Below the pieces are notes generated by a model, which saw nothing but the letters and a program-made list of their open reading frames with translations, had not been told where the DNA came from and ran no database searches. Below, piece after piece: positions 1 through 7,802 of a stretch of 30,753 nucleotides of DNA. Every line of letters starts with the position of its first letter. The first letter of the stretch is position 1. Source of the stretch: JAIKWW01 sp052169645 (GTDB lineage: Bacteria; Bacillota; Clostridia; Peptostreptococcales; Anaerovoracaceae); contig JBQNCA010000018.1 of assembly GCA_052169645.1 (NCBI GenBank), positions 1 through 30,753 of the forward strand, read 5' to 3'. The translations under genes and the position numbers were made by a program.

Positions 1-1569
1 ATCTATATGTTTATCGACATCAAGTTTGGACAATAATGCTACCGTCTCCACATGCAATGTTTGGCAAAATTGGTCTATCTGCCTGATACGTTCTATTTTA
101 TAGCTTGCGGGGGTTTCAACTGTCGGAGCTTCATAGCTCGAAGCATTTTCATCCGAATCCGCAAGTCCTGATAATATTTTTAAATCTCTCGCCAGTGTCC
201 CTTGGTCACAGGAAACATATATAATGCGCTGCGGAGCAGCTCTGCGGACAGCATACAACAGCTCAGGTTTGCAACCGGCACGAGGAGGATCCAGCACTAC
301 AATGTCAGGAGTAATCGCAAAGCTTTTTCCGTCTTCGAACTTCGATGAAGCATCTATCGCATGGCCTACTGCGGTTCCGTCGAGCAGTTCAAAGATTTTT
401 TCCTCGGACTTGCCCTCCAAAAATCGAATATTAACCAATCCGTTTATCATGGCATTTCTGTTCGCATCAAGTACGGCACTATGAACAGCCTCTATACCCC
501 ACACATATTTTGCCTGCTTAGCCATATATATACCTATGGTCCCGACGCCGCAATAAAGATCGAATACCGTTTCCGTACCTGTAAGCTCCGCAAACTCCAA
601 AACCGTATCATAAAGCTTTATCATCTGCTCGGAATTTACCTGATAAAATGAAAACGGCGATATTTCAAATTTCAAGTCTGCCGCAGTATCCGTAATCACC
701 GGCTTGCCGTATATAAGCTCGGTCTTTTTCCCCGGAACGGCAGCTGACTTCCCCGTATTGTAATTCACTTGAAGACTTACCAGCTCGTATTGAGGACTCT
801 CGGAATCAACTTCAGCTTCAAAATTCAATTCATCTATCGCATCATACATAAGATCCGCTAAAAGCTGTTTCTGCTTGAATTTATTTCCGTTGATAACAAG
901 AACGACCATAACTTCACGGCTTTCAGCTCCGATTCTGACTATCATCTTGCGCAATCTGCCTTTGCCGTTTTTCTCATCGTATACGCTTATACCGGACGCA
1001 GCTATAAAGTCTCTCAGTGCCTGCGCCGCTTTTGCCGCCACGGGTGATTGTATCATACAGTTTTCACAATCTATGATATGCCTTGAAGTATTGTCATAAA
1101 AACCCACGACGGCAGGTTCGCTGTTTGAAATACTGCCGTCCTTTCTCATCACAGCTCGCCCTGCACTTACCGCAAATTCAGCCTTATTGCGGTATTCCCA
1201 CGGATGCTCCATACCCACTATCATTTCCTGATGCGATACCGTGCCTCCGTAAATCCTTTTGAGCTTGTCATCAAGCTGCTTCATTTTTAATCTGAGCTGA
1301 GCTTCATAGGAAATATTTTGCAGCTGACAACCTCCGCAGCATTCAAAATAAGGACAGGGTGCGGGTTTTCTGTCCTTCGAAGGCTCGATTAGAATCTCGC
1401 AAAATCCGTGGGCAAAATTCTTATCAATCTTTGTAATTCTGACGCTCGCTTTATCTCCCGGTACCAATTCGGGTACAAAAACCACCATTCCGAAAACCCT
1501 ACCGATCCCGCTGCCCTGAGTGCTTATATCCGTAATTTCTATTTCATATACACCGTCTTTTTCTATCAT
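1..1569 (-). CDS. rlmD: 23S rRNA (uracil-5-)-methyltransferase, RlmD/RumA type, partial (C-terminus outside window)
   Basis: SAM-dependent m5U methyltransferase of 23S rRNA; 523 residues are visible and the gene runs off the left edge. An N-terminal TRAM-like domain (about 1-65) is followed by the iron-sulfur motif C72-x5-C78-GG-C81, with a fourth cysteine at C168 or C171. The SAM loop is DLYCGVGTIG (337-346), then LDPPRAG (426-432), catalytic C454 in YVSCDQGTLARD, and HVETVALLSK (506-515). The sequence continues past that motif, as in clostridial members with an extra C-terminal segment. Two stretches look longer than usual: about 398-419 and about 466-490. The ATG at 1567-1569 is forced because an in-frame TGA lies two codons upstream. 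E. coli splits this function between RlmC and RlmD and Bacillus has the dual RlmCD, so the exact target base is open. Confidence 0.93.
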   Translation of the reverse strand, partial: MIEKDGVYEIEITDISTQGSGIGRVFGMVVFVPELVPGDKASVRITKIDKNFAHGFCEILIEPSKDRKPAPCPYFECCGGCQLQNISYEAQLRLKMKQLDDKLKRIYGGTVSHQEMIVGMEHPWEYRNKAEFAVSAGRAVMRKDGSISNSEPAVVGFYDNTSRHIIDCENCMIQSPVAAKAAQALRDFIAASGISVYDEKNGKGRLRKMIVRIGAESREVMVVLVINGNKFKQKQLLADLMYDAIDELNFEAEVDSESPQYELVSLQVNYNTGKSAAVPGKKTELIYGKPVITDTAADLKFEISPFSFYQVNSEQMIKLYDTVLEFAELTGTETVFDLYCGVGTIGIYMAKQAKYVWGIEAVHSAVLDANRNAMINGLVNIRFLEGKSEEKIFELLDGTAVGHAIDASSKFEDGKSFAITPDIVVLDPPRAGCKPELLYAVRRAAPQRIIYVSCDQGTLARDLKILSGLADSDENASSYEAPTVETPASYKIERIRQIDQFCQTLHVETVALLSKLDVDKHID

Positions 1570-1586
1570 CTGTCACATTTTCTCCA

Positions 1587-1614
1587 ATTATCTCTAAAGT
1601 ATTGACAATCACAA
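1587..1614 (-). promoter_or_regulatory. Candidate promoter for the rlmD-type gene
   Basis: On the minus strand a TTGTGA (1609-1614) and a GATAAT (1587-1592) are separated by 16 bases, about 20 bases before the start codon. Both boxes are imperfect. A GGAG lies near 1582-1585, rather far (12 bases) from the ATG, with an ATG-TGA pair in between. Moderate to weak support. Confidence 0.4.
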
Positions 1615-1679
1615 CCACCAGCTTAGCGCCGGTTCTTTGATTCTTCTTCGCTTTCGCTCATCAAATCCGCTACTTAAGT

Positions 1680-1716
1680 ATTAACAAAAGAACGGCAGCA
1701 GCCCTAAGACTACTGC
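1680..1716 (-). terminator. Possible terminator after the ARH gene, overlapping its stop codon
   Basis: Minus strand: GCAGTAG (1710-1716) can pair with CTGCTGC (1695-1701) around an 8-base loop, with one G-T wobble, and a T-rich stretch CGTTCTTTTGTT follows. The TAG stop of the ADP-ribosylglycohydrolase gene lies inside the stem. The stem is only 7 bp, so the call is tentative, but the position at the end of the long minus-strand block fits. Confidence 0.45.
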
Positions 1717-2723
1717 TCGCAAAGTTTCAAATCTAAAAGCTGCATAGCCATACCTTTCATGTCAAGGCAGCTTGTCTTCTGCACTCTGTCTTTCCAGTTT
1801 TCAGGAAATGACTGTGCTCCCGAATATGCTCCGCATATATTCCCGCATATAGCGCCGTTTGTATCGGCATCATCCCCTGCATTTACAGCTGCAAGTATGC
1901 CTTCAGGACCATTTCCGGCTACTGCATAAAATGCTCCCAATGCAATAGGGACGGATTCATATGACATCATGCTTGCACCGAAAATTCCTGTCAGCTCGTC
2001 AAGAATTTCTATGATATCAGCCGACTCCCCGCTGCTGTCAACTATATATTCTATCATTCTTATTCGCTTTGCAACTGACGGTGCAGTGATTTCAACTCCC
2101 TTGCTTTCACCGAACAGCGCAGCCTCATATGCTGCATTAAGAACTTCATTTACACTATATCCTCCATGTACACCTGCGGCTACCGCAGCCGCTACCGCAC
2201 ACGAAGCAGCAACTGCCGGGCGGCTTCCGTGACTCGGCAGCGATGATGCCGCCGCCTCCTCAACACAGCGAGCCATATCATCACAATATGCGACACCGAC
2301 AGGAGCAACCCTCATAGCACTGCCGTTGGTATTGCCCTTACCTGCGGTTTTCTTCGGGTCTTTACCCCCAATCACTGCTTCAAGATAACGCCTTGTTGAC
2401 GGTCCTATAACCGTACTTTCCAGCATTTTATTTTCGATTGCCCATTCTCGCATAGCAATATTAAATGCCGATTCGGAAAACCCCGAGTTCTCTATAATGT
2501 TACGGCAGATTATTACGCTTTCCATAGTATCATCCGTAACCTCTGCCGCATGCAGTGCTCCATGCTTATTCTGAGATTTTTCATCCGGCTGTACAAAATC
2601 TCTTATGTAGCCATATGTTTTTTCTATCTGCATTCTAGTCATAAACGATGCCGGCATCCCCATGGCGTCTCCTATCGCCCCTCCTATAAGTGCCCCGTAA
2701 GCTCTATCCTCTCTGCTTGTCAT
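1710..2723 (-). CDS. ADP-ribosylglycohydrolase (ARH/DraG)-family protein
   Basis: 337 residues. Members are cytosolic dinuclear-metal hydrolases that cleave N-glycosidic bonds of ADP-ribosyl or related ribosyl compounds. The family signature is complete: GALIGGAIGDAMGMP near residues 10-24, the metal ligands in EVTDDT, a NGSAMRVAPVG loop and NAGDDADTNGAICG near the C-terminus, so the enzyme is probably active. The start is well supported by GGAGG six bases before the ATG. The first 20 bases overlap the end of the PfkB gene, indicating translational coupling. E. coli yegU/yegV is the same family pair, which argues for a small ribosylated molecule rather than ADP-ribosylated protein as substrate; that last step is inference. 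Confidence 0.9.
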   Translation of the reverse strand: MTSREDRAYGALIGGAIGDAMGMPASFMTRMQIEKTYGYIRDFVQPDEKSQNKHGALHAAEVTDDTMESVIICRNIIENSGFSESAFNIAMREWAIENKMLESTVIGPSTRRYLEAVIGGKDPKKTAGKGNTNGSAMRVAPVGVAYCDDMARCVEEAAASSLPSHGSRPAVAASCAVAAAVAAGVHGGYSVNEVLNAAYEAALFGESKGVEITAPSVAKRIRMIEYIVDSSGESADIIEILDELTGIFGASMMSYESVPIALGAFYAVAGNGPEGILAAVNAGDDADTNGAICGNICGAYSGAQSFPENWKDRVQKTSCLDMKGMAMQLLDLKLCEQ

Positions 2724-3639
2724 TCCTATCCTCCAAATTCCAGAAGCCGTGAGGTCCTTCTATCTCAACCGTTTTAGCCGCACATCTGACAGCAAGTTCC
2801 ACGGCATCTCGTATATCCATTTTTTTTAACATCCCGTAAAGCAATGCTCCCGCAAAACTGTCTCCCGCTCCCGTAGTATCTGCTACCTTACACTTCATCG
2901 CTTCGTAATCAAAGGTTTCAGTTTCAGCTGAAGCATCAGCTTTTTTTAAATAGACCGTTCCGCCTCTACTGCCGTCCTTTTTGACTACAACGGCTCCTTG
3001 CTCTATAAGCTCCTCTATTGAACAAATCTTTTTTATAAGTTCAATCTCGACAGTATTCGGCGTAATCACGGAACTTATTTTTAAAATTCTTCGAAGCAGT
3101 TCATCGTCTACATCTCCCACCAAAGGACTCGGATCGAATAAAATTCGACAGCCGTTCTCATAAAGTTTTTCCAAACAATCGACAACCCTGTCCGCATTTC
3201 TGTCCAACAGATAGTAGCCTGTAACTCCGGCAACCTCCGCCTCGCTTGAAACTGCAGCTTCCATCATTTCTTCCGAGAATATTCCCTCTGCGCCTTTTTG
3301 TGTAAGAAAGGTTCTCTCACCGTCCGGCTCTAAAAATACAAGGCACTTGCCGCTGACTTCATCTGTTTGTCGAAGCATATCATCAGGTAGCTCATGCTCC
3401 CTCATATATGATTCCAATTGCATACCTATACTATCTCTGCCTATGCCGGAAATTACGCATGCTTCCGCTCCTAAATTTTTCACGGTCACAGCCATATTAA
3501 TCGAACATCCTCCAACTCTAAGACTTTCCGAATTTATAAAAGCATCCTGAGCTCTGTCAGGCCATCTGTCAACCTCATAATAGTAATCCATTACGAGTCC
3601 TCCGAATATAAGACATTTACTTCCGGTATTTTTTTTCAT
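2704..3639 (-). CDS. PfkB-family (ribokinase-like) carbohydrate kinase
   Basis: 311 residues, the usual length of the family, which phosphorylates sugars or nucleosides with ATP. The N-terminal signature is GGCSINMAVTVKNLGA. The C-terminal PfkB signature DTTGAGDSFAGALLYGM carries the anion-hole GAGD and the catalytic base aspartate. The FLEPDGERTFLTQKGAE segment matches the lid and substrate region of ribokinase-like enzymes. It starts 4 bases after potA ends and overlaps the ARH gene, so all three are co-translated. By family and partner I expect a pentose or nucleoside substrate. The substrate cannot be read from sequence, and ribose, a nucleoside or another sugar all remain possible. Confidence 0.9.
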   Translation of the reverse strand: MKKNTGSKCLIFGGLVMDYYYEVDRWPDRAQDAFINSESLRVGGCSINMAVTVKNLGAEACVISGIGRDSIGMQLESYMREHELPDDMLRQTDEVSGKCLVFLEPDGERTFLTQKGAEGIFSEEMMEAAVSSEAEVAGVTGYYLLDRNADRVVDCLEKLYENGCRILFDPSPLVGDVDDELLRRILKISSVITPNTVEIELIKKICSIEELIEQGAVVVKKDGSRGGTVYLKKADASAETETFDYEAMKCKVADTTGAGDSFAGALLYGMLKKMDIRDAVELAVRCAAKTVEIEGPHGFWNLEDRNDKQRG

Positions 3640-3643
3640 ACAG

Positions 3644-4717
3644 CTATATCTCCAATTGTATAAGAGTTTCAGCCTTCCACGTCAAAATCACAGCATCTCC
3701 CCGTTTGGGCTCAGGCTGAACGGCTCCGCCCGTACTCTCGGTTTTTACCTGAACTCCGTCGCAGTCTACGATACAGCTTATCATATTTCCCGAATACACA
3801 GTCGATATAACAGTTCCGTGTATGGCATTTTCGAGAACATTACTTTGATTTGCATATATAGGTTTTACATTTTCAGGTCTGATAGCAAACAACACTTCAC
3901 TTCCGGGCGAGGCGGAAGTATTTCCGGGAACGGTCAACAGCTTGTTTCCCATATCTATAGTTACTGCTCCGTTGCCGCAGGATTTGAGTTTTCCTTCAAA
4001 GAAAGTTGCTTTGCCGAGAAAATCCGCAACAAATCTGTTCTTAGGATGCTCATACACCTCTCTCGGCGAGCCTGTCTGTTCTATTATCCCGTTATTCATA
4101 ACCACAATTTTATCTGAAAGCGTCATAGCTTCCTCCTGATCGTGTGTTACAAAAAATGCGGTAACCCTGCTGTCTTCCAACAGCTTTCTAAGCTCACTCT
4201 GCATTTCAACTCTCAGCTTCTTGTCCAGTGCCGACAGACACTCATCCAAAAGCATTACCTTAGGGCGTATTACAAGAGCTCTCGCAAGTGCAACTCTCTG
4301 CTGCTGCCCCCCTGAAAGCTGTCCCGGCTTCCTTCTCGCATATTGCTGCATATGGACTCTTTCCAATGCAGCATTAACCCTTGCCGGAATTTCGGATTTA
4401 GCCACACCATGCTGCTCCAATCCGTATGCCACGTTCTTACTGACCGTCATGTGCGGAAACAGTGCATAGCTCTGGAACACCATTCCGATATTTCTTTTAT
4501 TCACCGGAACGCTGTCCACCGGTTCGCCGTCAAACAATATTCTTCCGTCATCAGGCTTTTCAAATCCCGCTATCATGCGCAAGGTTGTAGTCTTGCCGCA
4601 TCCTGACGGTCCGAGTATTGAAACGAGGCTGCCGTCCTCCACCTCAAGATTTATATGATCAACGACCGTATGAGTTCCGTATATTTTTGTAAGCTGTTCT
4701 ATATTTACTCGTGACAT
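3644..4717 (-). CDS. potA: ABC importer ATP-binding protein, PotA (spermidine/putrescine) type
   Basis: 357 residues. The nucleotide-binding domain (about 1-235) has Walker A GPSGCGKTT (36-44), a Q-loop at FQSYALFPHM, signature LSGGQQQR (134-141), Walker B VMLLDE (154-159) and H-loop histidine 192. A C-terminal TOBE-like domain (about 275-357) is typical of PotA/FbpC-type ATPases. One oddity: the residue after the Walker B glutamate is cysteine (DEC) where these importers normally have proline (DEP). It follows potC by 3 bases and precedes the kinase gene by 4. It powers the PotB-PotC permease. Paralogous families import iron, thiamine or aminoethylphosphonate, but the operon order and the PotD partner favour a polyamine-like ligand. 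Confidence 0.93.
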   Translation of the reverse strand: MSRVNIEQLTKIYGTHTVVDHINLEVEDGSLVSILGPSGCGKTTTLRMIAGFEKPDDGRILFDGEPVDSVPVNKRNIGMVFQSYALFPHMTVSKNVAYGLEQHGVAKSEIPARVNAALERVHMQQYARRKPGQLSGGQQQRVALARALVIRPKVMLLDECLSALDKKLRVEMQSELRKLLEDSRVTAFFVTHDQEEAMTLSDKIVVMNNGIIEQTGSPREVYEHPKNRFVADFLGKATFFEGKLKSCGNGAVTIDMGNKLLTVPGNTSASPGSEVLFAIRPENVKPIYANQSNVLENAIHGTVISTVYSGNMISCIVDCDGVQVKTESTGGAVQPEPKRGDAVILTWKAETLIQLEI

Positions 4718-4720
4718 CGT

Positions 4721-5533
4721 TTATTTATCTCCTTCAACGATTGATTTCAAATTTGAACGCATTATTAATCCCACTATGACAAGCATTATCAATGAAAAGC
4801 CGATTATAACAGTGGAAAGTGCATTTATTTCAGGGGTGAAACCGAATTTTATCGAGGTTTGAATTTCTATCGGCAAGGTTGAATATCCGCTCGGCATCAA
4901 AAAATAACTGATTGCAAAGTTGTCAAAGCTTATCATAAATGACAGGAAACCTCCTGCAACCATGGCGGGTGCCAATGCCGGCAGTGTTATTCTTCTGAAT
5001 GTTGTAAATGCTCCCGCCCCGAGCGAAGCGCTCATTTCCTCCAAGGATTTGTCCAAAGCACTTATCCTCGCACGAAGAACCAGGAGCGAGTAAGGCAGAG
5101 AAATAACCACATGCCCCGCCAATACGAAAAACATATTTTTACTGAACCCCAGCTGCCTTATCATAAGCAGCATGGACAAGCCCATTATCAGCCAAGGTAT
5201 GCTCATAGGCATCATTACCACACTGTTAAAAAATCCCTCTGTGCGGCGAGAAAGTGCCCGCTGTCCGAGTATGAAGAAGGTAGCTGTTATAACACAGATT
5301 ATTCCGGTAAGTGCTGCAAGCAGCAATGAATTTTTTGCTGCCTCAATAAGCGTTTCATCCTGTATCAGATCCTCATACCACTTCATGGAAAACACGAAAG
5401 GCAGCGAATTATATCTGGACTCGTTAAAGCTGAGCAGCATAAGCACCAAAATCGGTACATAAAGATATAAAAGCACGGCAATTATCAAAAGCTTGCCGAT
5501 TATATTCGTTTTCTTGCTGCTCACACCTGCCAC
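4721..5533 (-). CDS. potC: ABC importer permease, PotC type
   Basis: 270 residues and about six membrane segments, starting with one at residues 14-36. The cytoplasmic EAA loop EEMSASLGAGAFTTFRRITL, with its conserved glycine, docks onto the ATPase. The pattern SFDNFAISYFL in the following transmembrane region is characteristic of PotC/YdcV permeases. The start overlaps the end of potB by 13 bases, so the two permeases are translationally coupled and probably heterodimerise. The gene ends with a short lysine-bearing tail. Confidence 0.92.
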   Translation of the reverse strand: MAGVSSKKTNIIGKLLIIAVLLYLYVPILVLMLLSFNESRYNSLPFVFSMKWYEDLIQDETLIEAAKNSLLLAALTGIICVITATFFILGQRALSRRTEGFFNSVVMMPMSIPWLIMGLSMLLMIRQLGFSKNMFFVLAGHVVISLPYSLLVLRARISALDKSLEEMSASLGAGAFTTFRRITLPALAPAMVAGGFLSFMISFDNFAISYFLMPSGYSTLPIEIQTSIKFGFTPEINALSTVIIGFSLIMLVIVGLIMRSNLKSIVEGDK

Positions 5534-6369
5534 CTCTTTCCGGCTTTGTTAAGTCCCGCCATGCTGATCAGCACGAGCGCCAGCAAAAGAAATGCTATAG
5601 CCGCACCGAAATTCCAGCCGTATATTTCAAAGAACTGATCCTCTATGACATTTCCTATGGTAAGTCCTCCCGTCCCGCCAAGTATACGAGGTTCTACGAA
5701 AGAGCCGAGGCACGGAACGAAAACTATCGTTATCCCCGATATTACGCCCGGCATGGAGAGCGGAAATATTATTTTTCTGAAGGTTGTAACCTTGCTTGCT
5801 CCGAGGCTGCGACTCGCTTCAAGCAGTGAATCATCCAATCTTTCCAATGCCATGTATATGGTTACGACCATATATGGAAAGAAAGCATGCGCCAACCCTA
5901 TTATTACTGCAGTCTGAGTATATAGAATGCCCAATCCGTTTTGCGCTATACCGAAGCTCATAAAAATTTTATTCAGCAGTCCCCCGTCCTGAAGAAATAT
6001 CAACCAGCTGTAAACTCTCACCAGCTGATTCGTAAAGAACGGGATTATGACTAATATCAATATGATATTTTTCAAGCCCTTGAGCTTTTTTGCCATGATA
6101 TAAGCCAGCGGATAAGCTATCACAAGACTCAAAAGTGTGACCGCCAAACTGATAAATATGGATGTACGAGTAATTTTAAGATACATCATATTGGAAAAGA
6201 ATTTTCCGTAATTCTCCATGGAAAACGCACCTGTAGCATCGCTGATAAAACTTGTATAAAACATGATTATCAGCGGGAACAAGGCAAAAATCAGGAGAGT
6301 CAGCATAGCCGGAAGGGTCATGACTTGTCTTCTGTTTTTTATCAAAATATTCACATGTAATCCAATCAT
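5521..6369 (-). CDS. potB: ABC importer permease, PotB type (start codon uncertain)
   Basis: 282 residues if the ATG at 6367-6369 is used. About six membrane segments; EAA loop SLLEASRSLGASKVTTFRKI, and the C-terminal FVEPRILGG segment is typical of PotB. The N-terminus is ambiguous. The only good Shine-Dalgarno (GGAGAAAGGA, 6391-6400) is 21 bases from that ATG, too far. A 10-bp hairpin (6358-6389) lies between and contains the ATG. If the hairpin forms, the site is brought next to an in-frame GTG at 6352-6354 (residue 6). Another option is the ATG at residue 17. The gene begins a separate transcription unit behind its own promoter and is not continuous with potD. Confidence 0.9.
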   Translation of the reverse strand: MIGLHVNILIKNRRQVMTLPAMLTLLIFALFPLIIMFYTSFISDATGAFSMENYGKFFSNMMYLKITRTSIFISLAVTLLSLVIAYPLAYIMAKKLKGLKNIILILVIIPFFTNQLVRVYSWLIFLQDGGLLNKIFMSFGIAQNGLGILYTQTAVIIGLAHAFFPYMVVTIYMALERLDDSLLEASRSLGASKVTTFRKIIFPLSMPGVISGITIVFVPCLGSFVEPRILGGTGGLTIGNVIEDQFFEIYGWNFGAAIAFLLLALVLISMAGLNKAGKRWQV

Positions 6370-6389
6370 CTTGAACTGTGATCGGATTA
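6358..6389 (-). promoter_or_regulatory. Hairpin around the potB start codon (possible Shine-Dalgarno bridge)
   Basis: Minus strand: TAATCCGATC (6380-6389) pairs with GATTGGATTA (6358-6367), 10 bp with one G-T wobble and a 12-base loop. The ATG at 6367-6369 sits at the loop-stem edge. The purine-rich site GGAGAAAGGA ends one base before the hairpin. Folding would hide the ATG and place the site about four unpaired bases from GTG 6352-6354. Seen directly as complementarity; the function is inferred. Confidence 0.5.
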
Positions 6390-6402
6390 TTCCTTTCTCC
6401 CG

Positions 6403-6417
6403 ATTATACCCGGGTAT
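6403..6417 (-). promoter_or_regulatory. Perfect 12-bp palindrome overlapping a TATAAT
   Basis: ATACCCGGGTAT (6406-6417) is a perfect palindrome, and TATAAT follows on the minus strand (6403-6408). No good -35 box lies at the right distance. It could be an operator, or a weak second promoter within the potB leader. Low confidence in any role. Confidence 0.3.
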
Positions 6418-6482
6418 TTTCTCAAATAGTTCACAGCTTGCCGTAATATCCTCAATCGAATATAAACCAAGCCGAACAGATT

Positions 6483-6510
6483 ATTTCATCATCGAAGTAG
6501 ATAATGAAAT
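6483..6510 (-). promoter_or_regulatory. Hairpin in the potB 5' leader
   Basis: Minus strand ATTTCATTATC (6500-6510) pairs with GATGATGAAAT (6483-6493), 11 bp with one wobble and a 6-base loop. It lies about 25-50 bases after the predicted transcription start and has no T-run, so it is not a simple terminator. It may stabilise or regulate the leader of about 165 bases. Confidence 0.4.
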
Positions 6511-6540
6511 CTCAGATTTTAAAATTTTACATATATTGCG

Positions 6541-6569
6541 ATAATAATAGGAAACCGTTATCAGGTCAA
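6541..6569 (-). promoter_or_regulatory. Sigma-A-type promoter for potB-potC-potA-pfkB-ARH
   Basis: Minus strand TTGACC (6564-6569), a 17-base spacer and TATTAT (6541-6546): each hexamer differs from consensus at one position and the spacing is optimal. It lies 22 bases beyond the terminator of the upstream potD unit, so the permease, ATPase and enzyme genes can be transcribed independently of potD. One of the best promoters in the window. Confidence 0.7.
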
Positions 6570-6591
6570 CAGTATTATTTATAAGGTAAAT

Positions 6592-6634
6592 AAAAAACGC
6601 CGTACAAAGCTTTCATTGCACTGCTTCGCACGGC
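6592..6634 (-). terminator. Rho-independent terminator after potD
   Basis: Minus strand GCCGTGCGAAGC (6623-6634) pairs with GCTTTGTACGGC (6599-6610), 12 bp with two G-T wobbles and a 12-base loop, then a six-T run (6592-6597). It is placed 37 bases after the potD stop codon. It should limit read-through from the transketolase-potD unit into potB. Confidence 0.85.
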
Positions 6635-6671
6635 ATTTAAAAGCTGTTGTTACAGCTTTATATATTTTGTT

Positions 6672-7763
6672 TTAAGAAGCTTTTACCTCTGTCCAAAGAT
6701 CGTTCCAAGCCTGTTTTACGGCATCTGTACGATATTCCATAAATGTCAGACGATTGAGCGATTCTTCATCCGCACCGCATTGCTTTGCATATTCAGAATC
6801 CAGAGCCTCTGCAGCCTGCTGATTTGCAGGAGAAGGACCGCCCTTCATTATCCAATTGTACTGAAAATCTTTATCTAGCATGGCATTTATAAACTTATAT
6901 GCAAGTTCCTTATTCTTTGATGATGCAGGTATAGCCCAGTTATCAACCCAACCTATACCTCCGTCCTCAGGAACGACATAAGCGATAGGCTCACCCTCAG
7001 CTCTCATAGTTGCCGCCTGCCCCGACCACATAAGTCCGAGATCCAACTGACCTGTTGCAAAAAGCTTGGAAAACTCGTCACCGGTCTGCCAGTAAGTTTT
7101 ATTGAGAGGTTTTTGTTCTATCAAAAGCTTCTTTATCGCATCCAAATCCTCAGGATTGTTTGCATCCTGGCCGAGAGCAAGTGCAGCCGCCATAACCGCA
7201 TCATTATAGTCATCACGGAATGCTATCCGTCCCGAATACTTCTTATCGAACAAAGCCTTTATAGATGACGGTGCTTCTTTCAGATTATCGGAATTGTAAG
7301 CAACAGCTGTCGAACCCCATACGAAAGGCACGGCATACATCTTTTCATCCTTGCCGAAGCACTCCTTCTGAGTTTTAAAACGGTCAAAAAGCGATTCAAA
7401 ATTGGAAAGCTTTGAGGTATCTACCGGTTCAAGCAAATTTGCTTCTATGGCTGCAGGAAGAATGGAGCAATTCGGGAGGCAAACATCGATTTCACCCTCG
7501 CCCGAGGTCTTTAAACGTGTAAGCAGATCCTCTTCGCTGTCCATATAAGTATTTACAATTTTACAATTATTTTCTTTTTCAAATGCCTTCACAAAATCGG
7601 CATCGTCGGAGCCGTAATCTTTCCAGTTTACAACATACAGCTTTGTCTTTTCTCCTGAATCATTGTCGGCGCTGCCTGACGACTTATTGTTTCCGCATGC
7701 CGCCATAGAAAAGAGCATAACTCCTACCATAGCCCCTGCCAAAATTTTCTTCATTACTTTCAT
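6672..7763 (-). CDS. potD: Substrate-binding lipoprotein of a polyamine-type ABC importer, PotD type
   Basis: 363 residues. The N-terminus is a lipoprotein signal peptide: basic start, hydrophobic core at about 8-20 and cysteine 23 in SMAAC, so the mature protein is tethered outside the membrane. The fold is family-1 spermidine/putrescine binding. NWKDYG near the N-terminus, MWSGQA, and GWVDNWAIPASSKN near the C-terminal third match the E. coli PotD positions where tryptophans and an aspartate hold the amine. The W-x-D pair is kept, which supports a cationic amine ligand. The gene starts 39 bases after the transketolase C-half and is closed by a strong terminator. Its place ahead of the permeases, with a terminator between, fits the excess of binding protein importers need. 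Confidence 0.9.
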   Translation of the reverse strand: MKVMKKILAGAMVGVMLFSMAACGNNKSSGSADNDSGEKTKLYVVNWKDYGSDDADFVKAFEKENNCKIVNTYMDSEEDLLTRLKTSGEGEIDVCLPNCSILPAAIEANLLEPVDTSKLSNFESLFDRFKTQKECFGKDEKMYAVPFVWGSTAVAYNSDNLKEAPSSIKALFDKKYSGRIAFRDDYNDAVMAAALALGQDANNPEDLDAIKKLLIEQKPLNKTYWQTGDEFSKLFATGQLDLGLMWSGQAATMRAEGEPIAYVVPEDGGIGWVDNWAIPASSKNKELAYKFINAMLDKDFQYNWIMKGGPSPANQQAAEALDSEYAKQCGADEESLNRLTFMEYRTDAVKQAWNDLWTEVKAS

Positions 7764-7802
7764 CTAATGCCTCCTTAACTCTGCATTTAAGATAAATGAT
7801 TT

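Noticed and set aside
1571..1583. ATG-TGA start-stop element ahead of the rlmD-type gene
   Set aside because: Probably chance; a single occurrence with no supporting structure.
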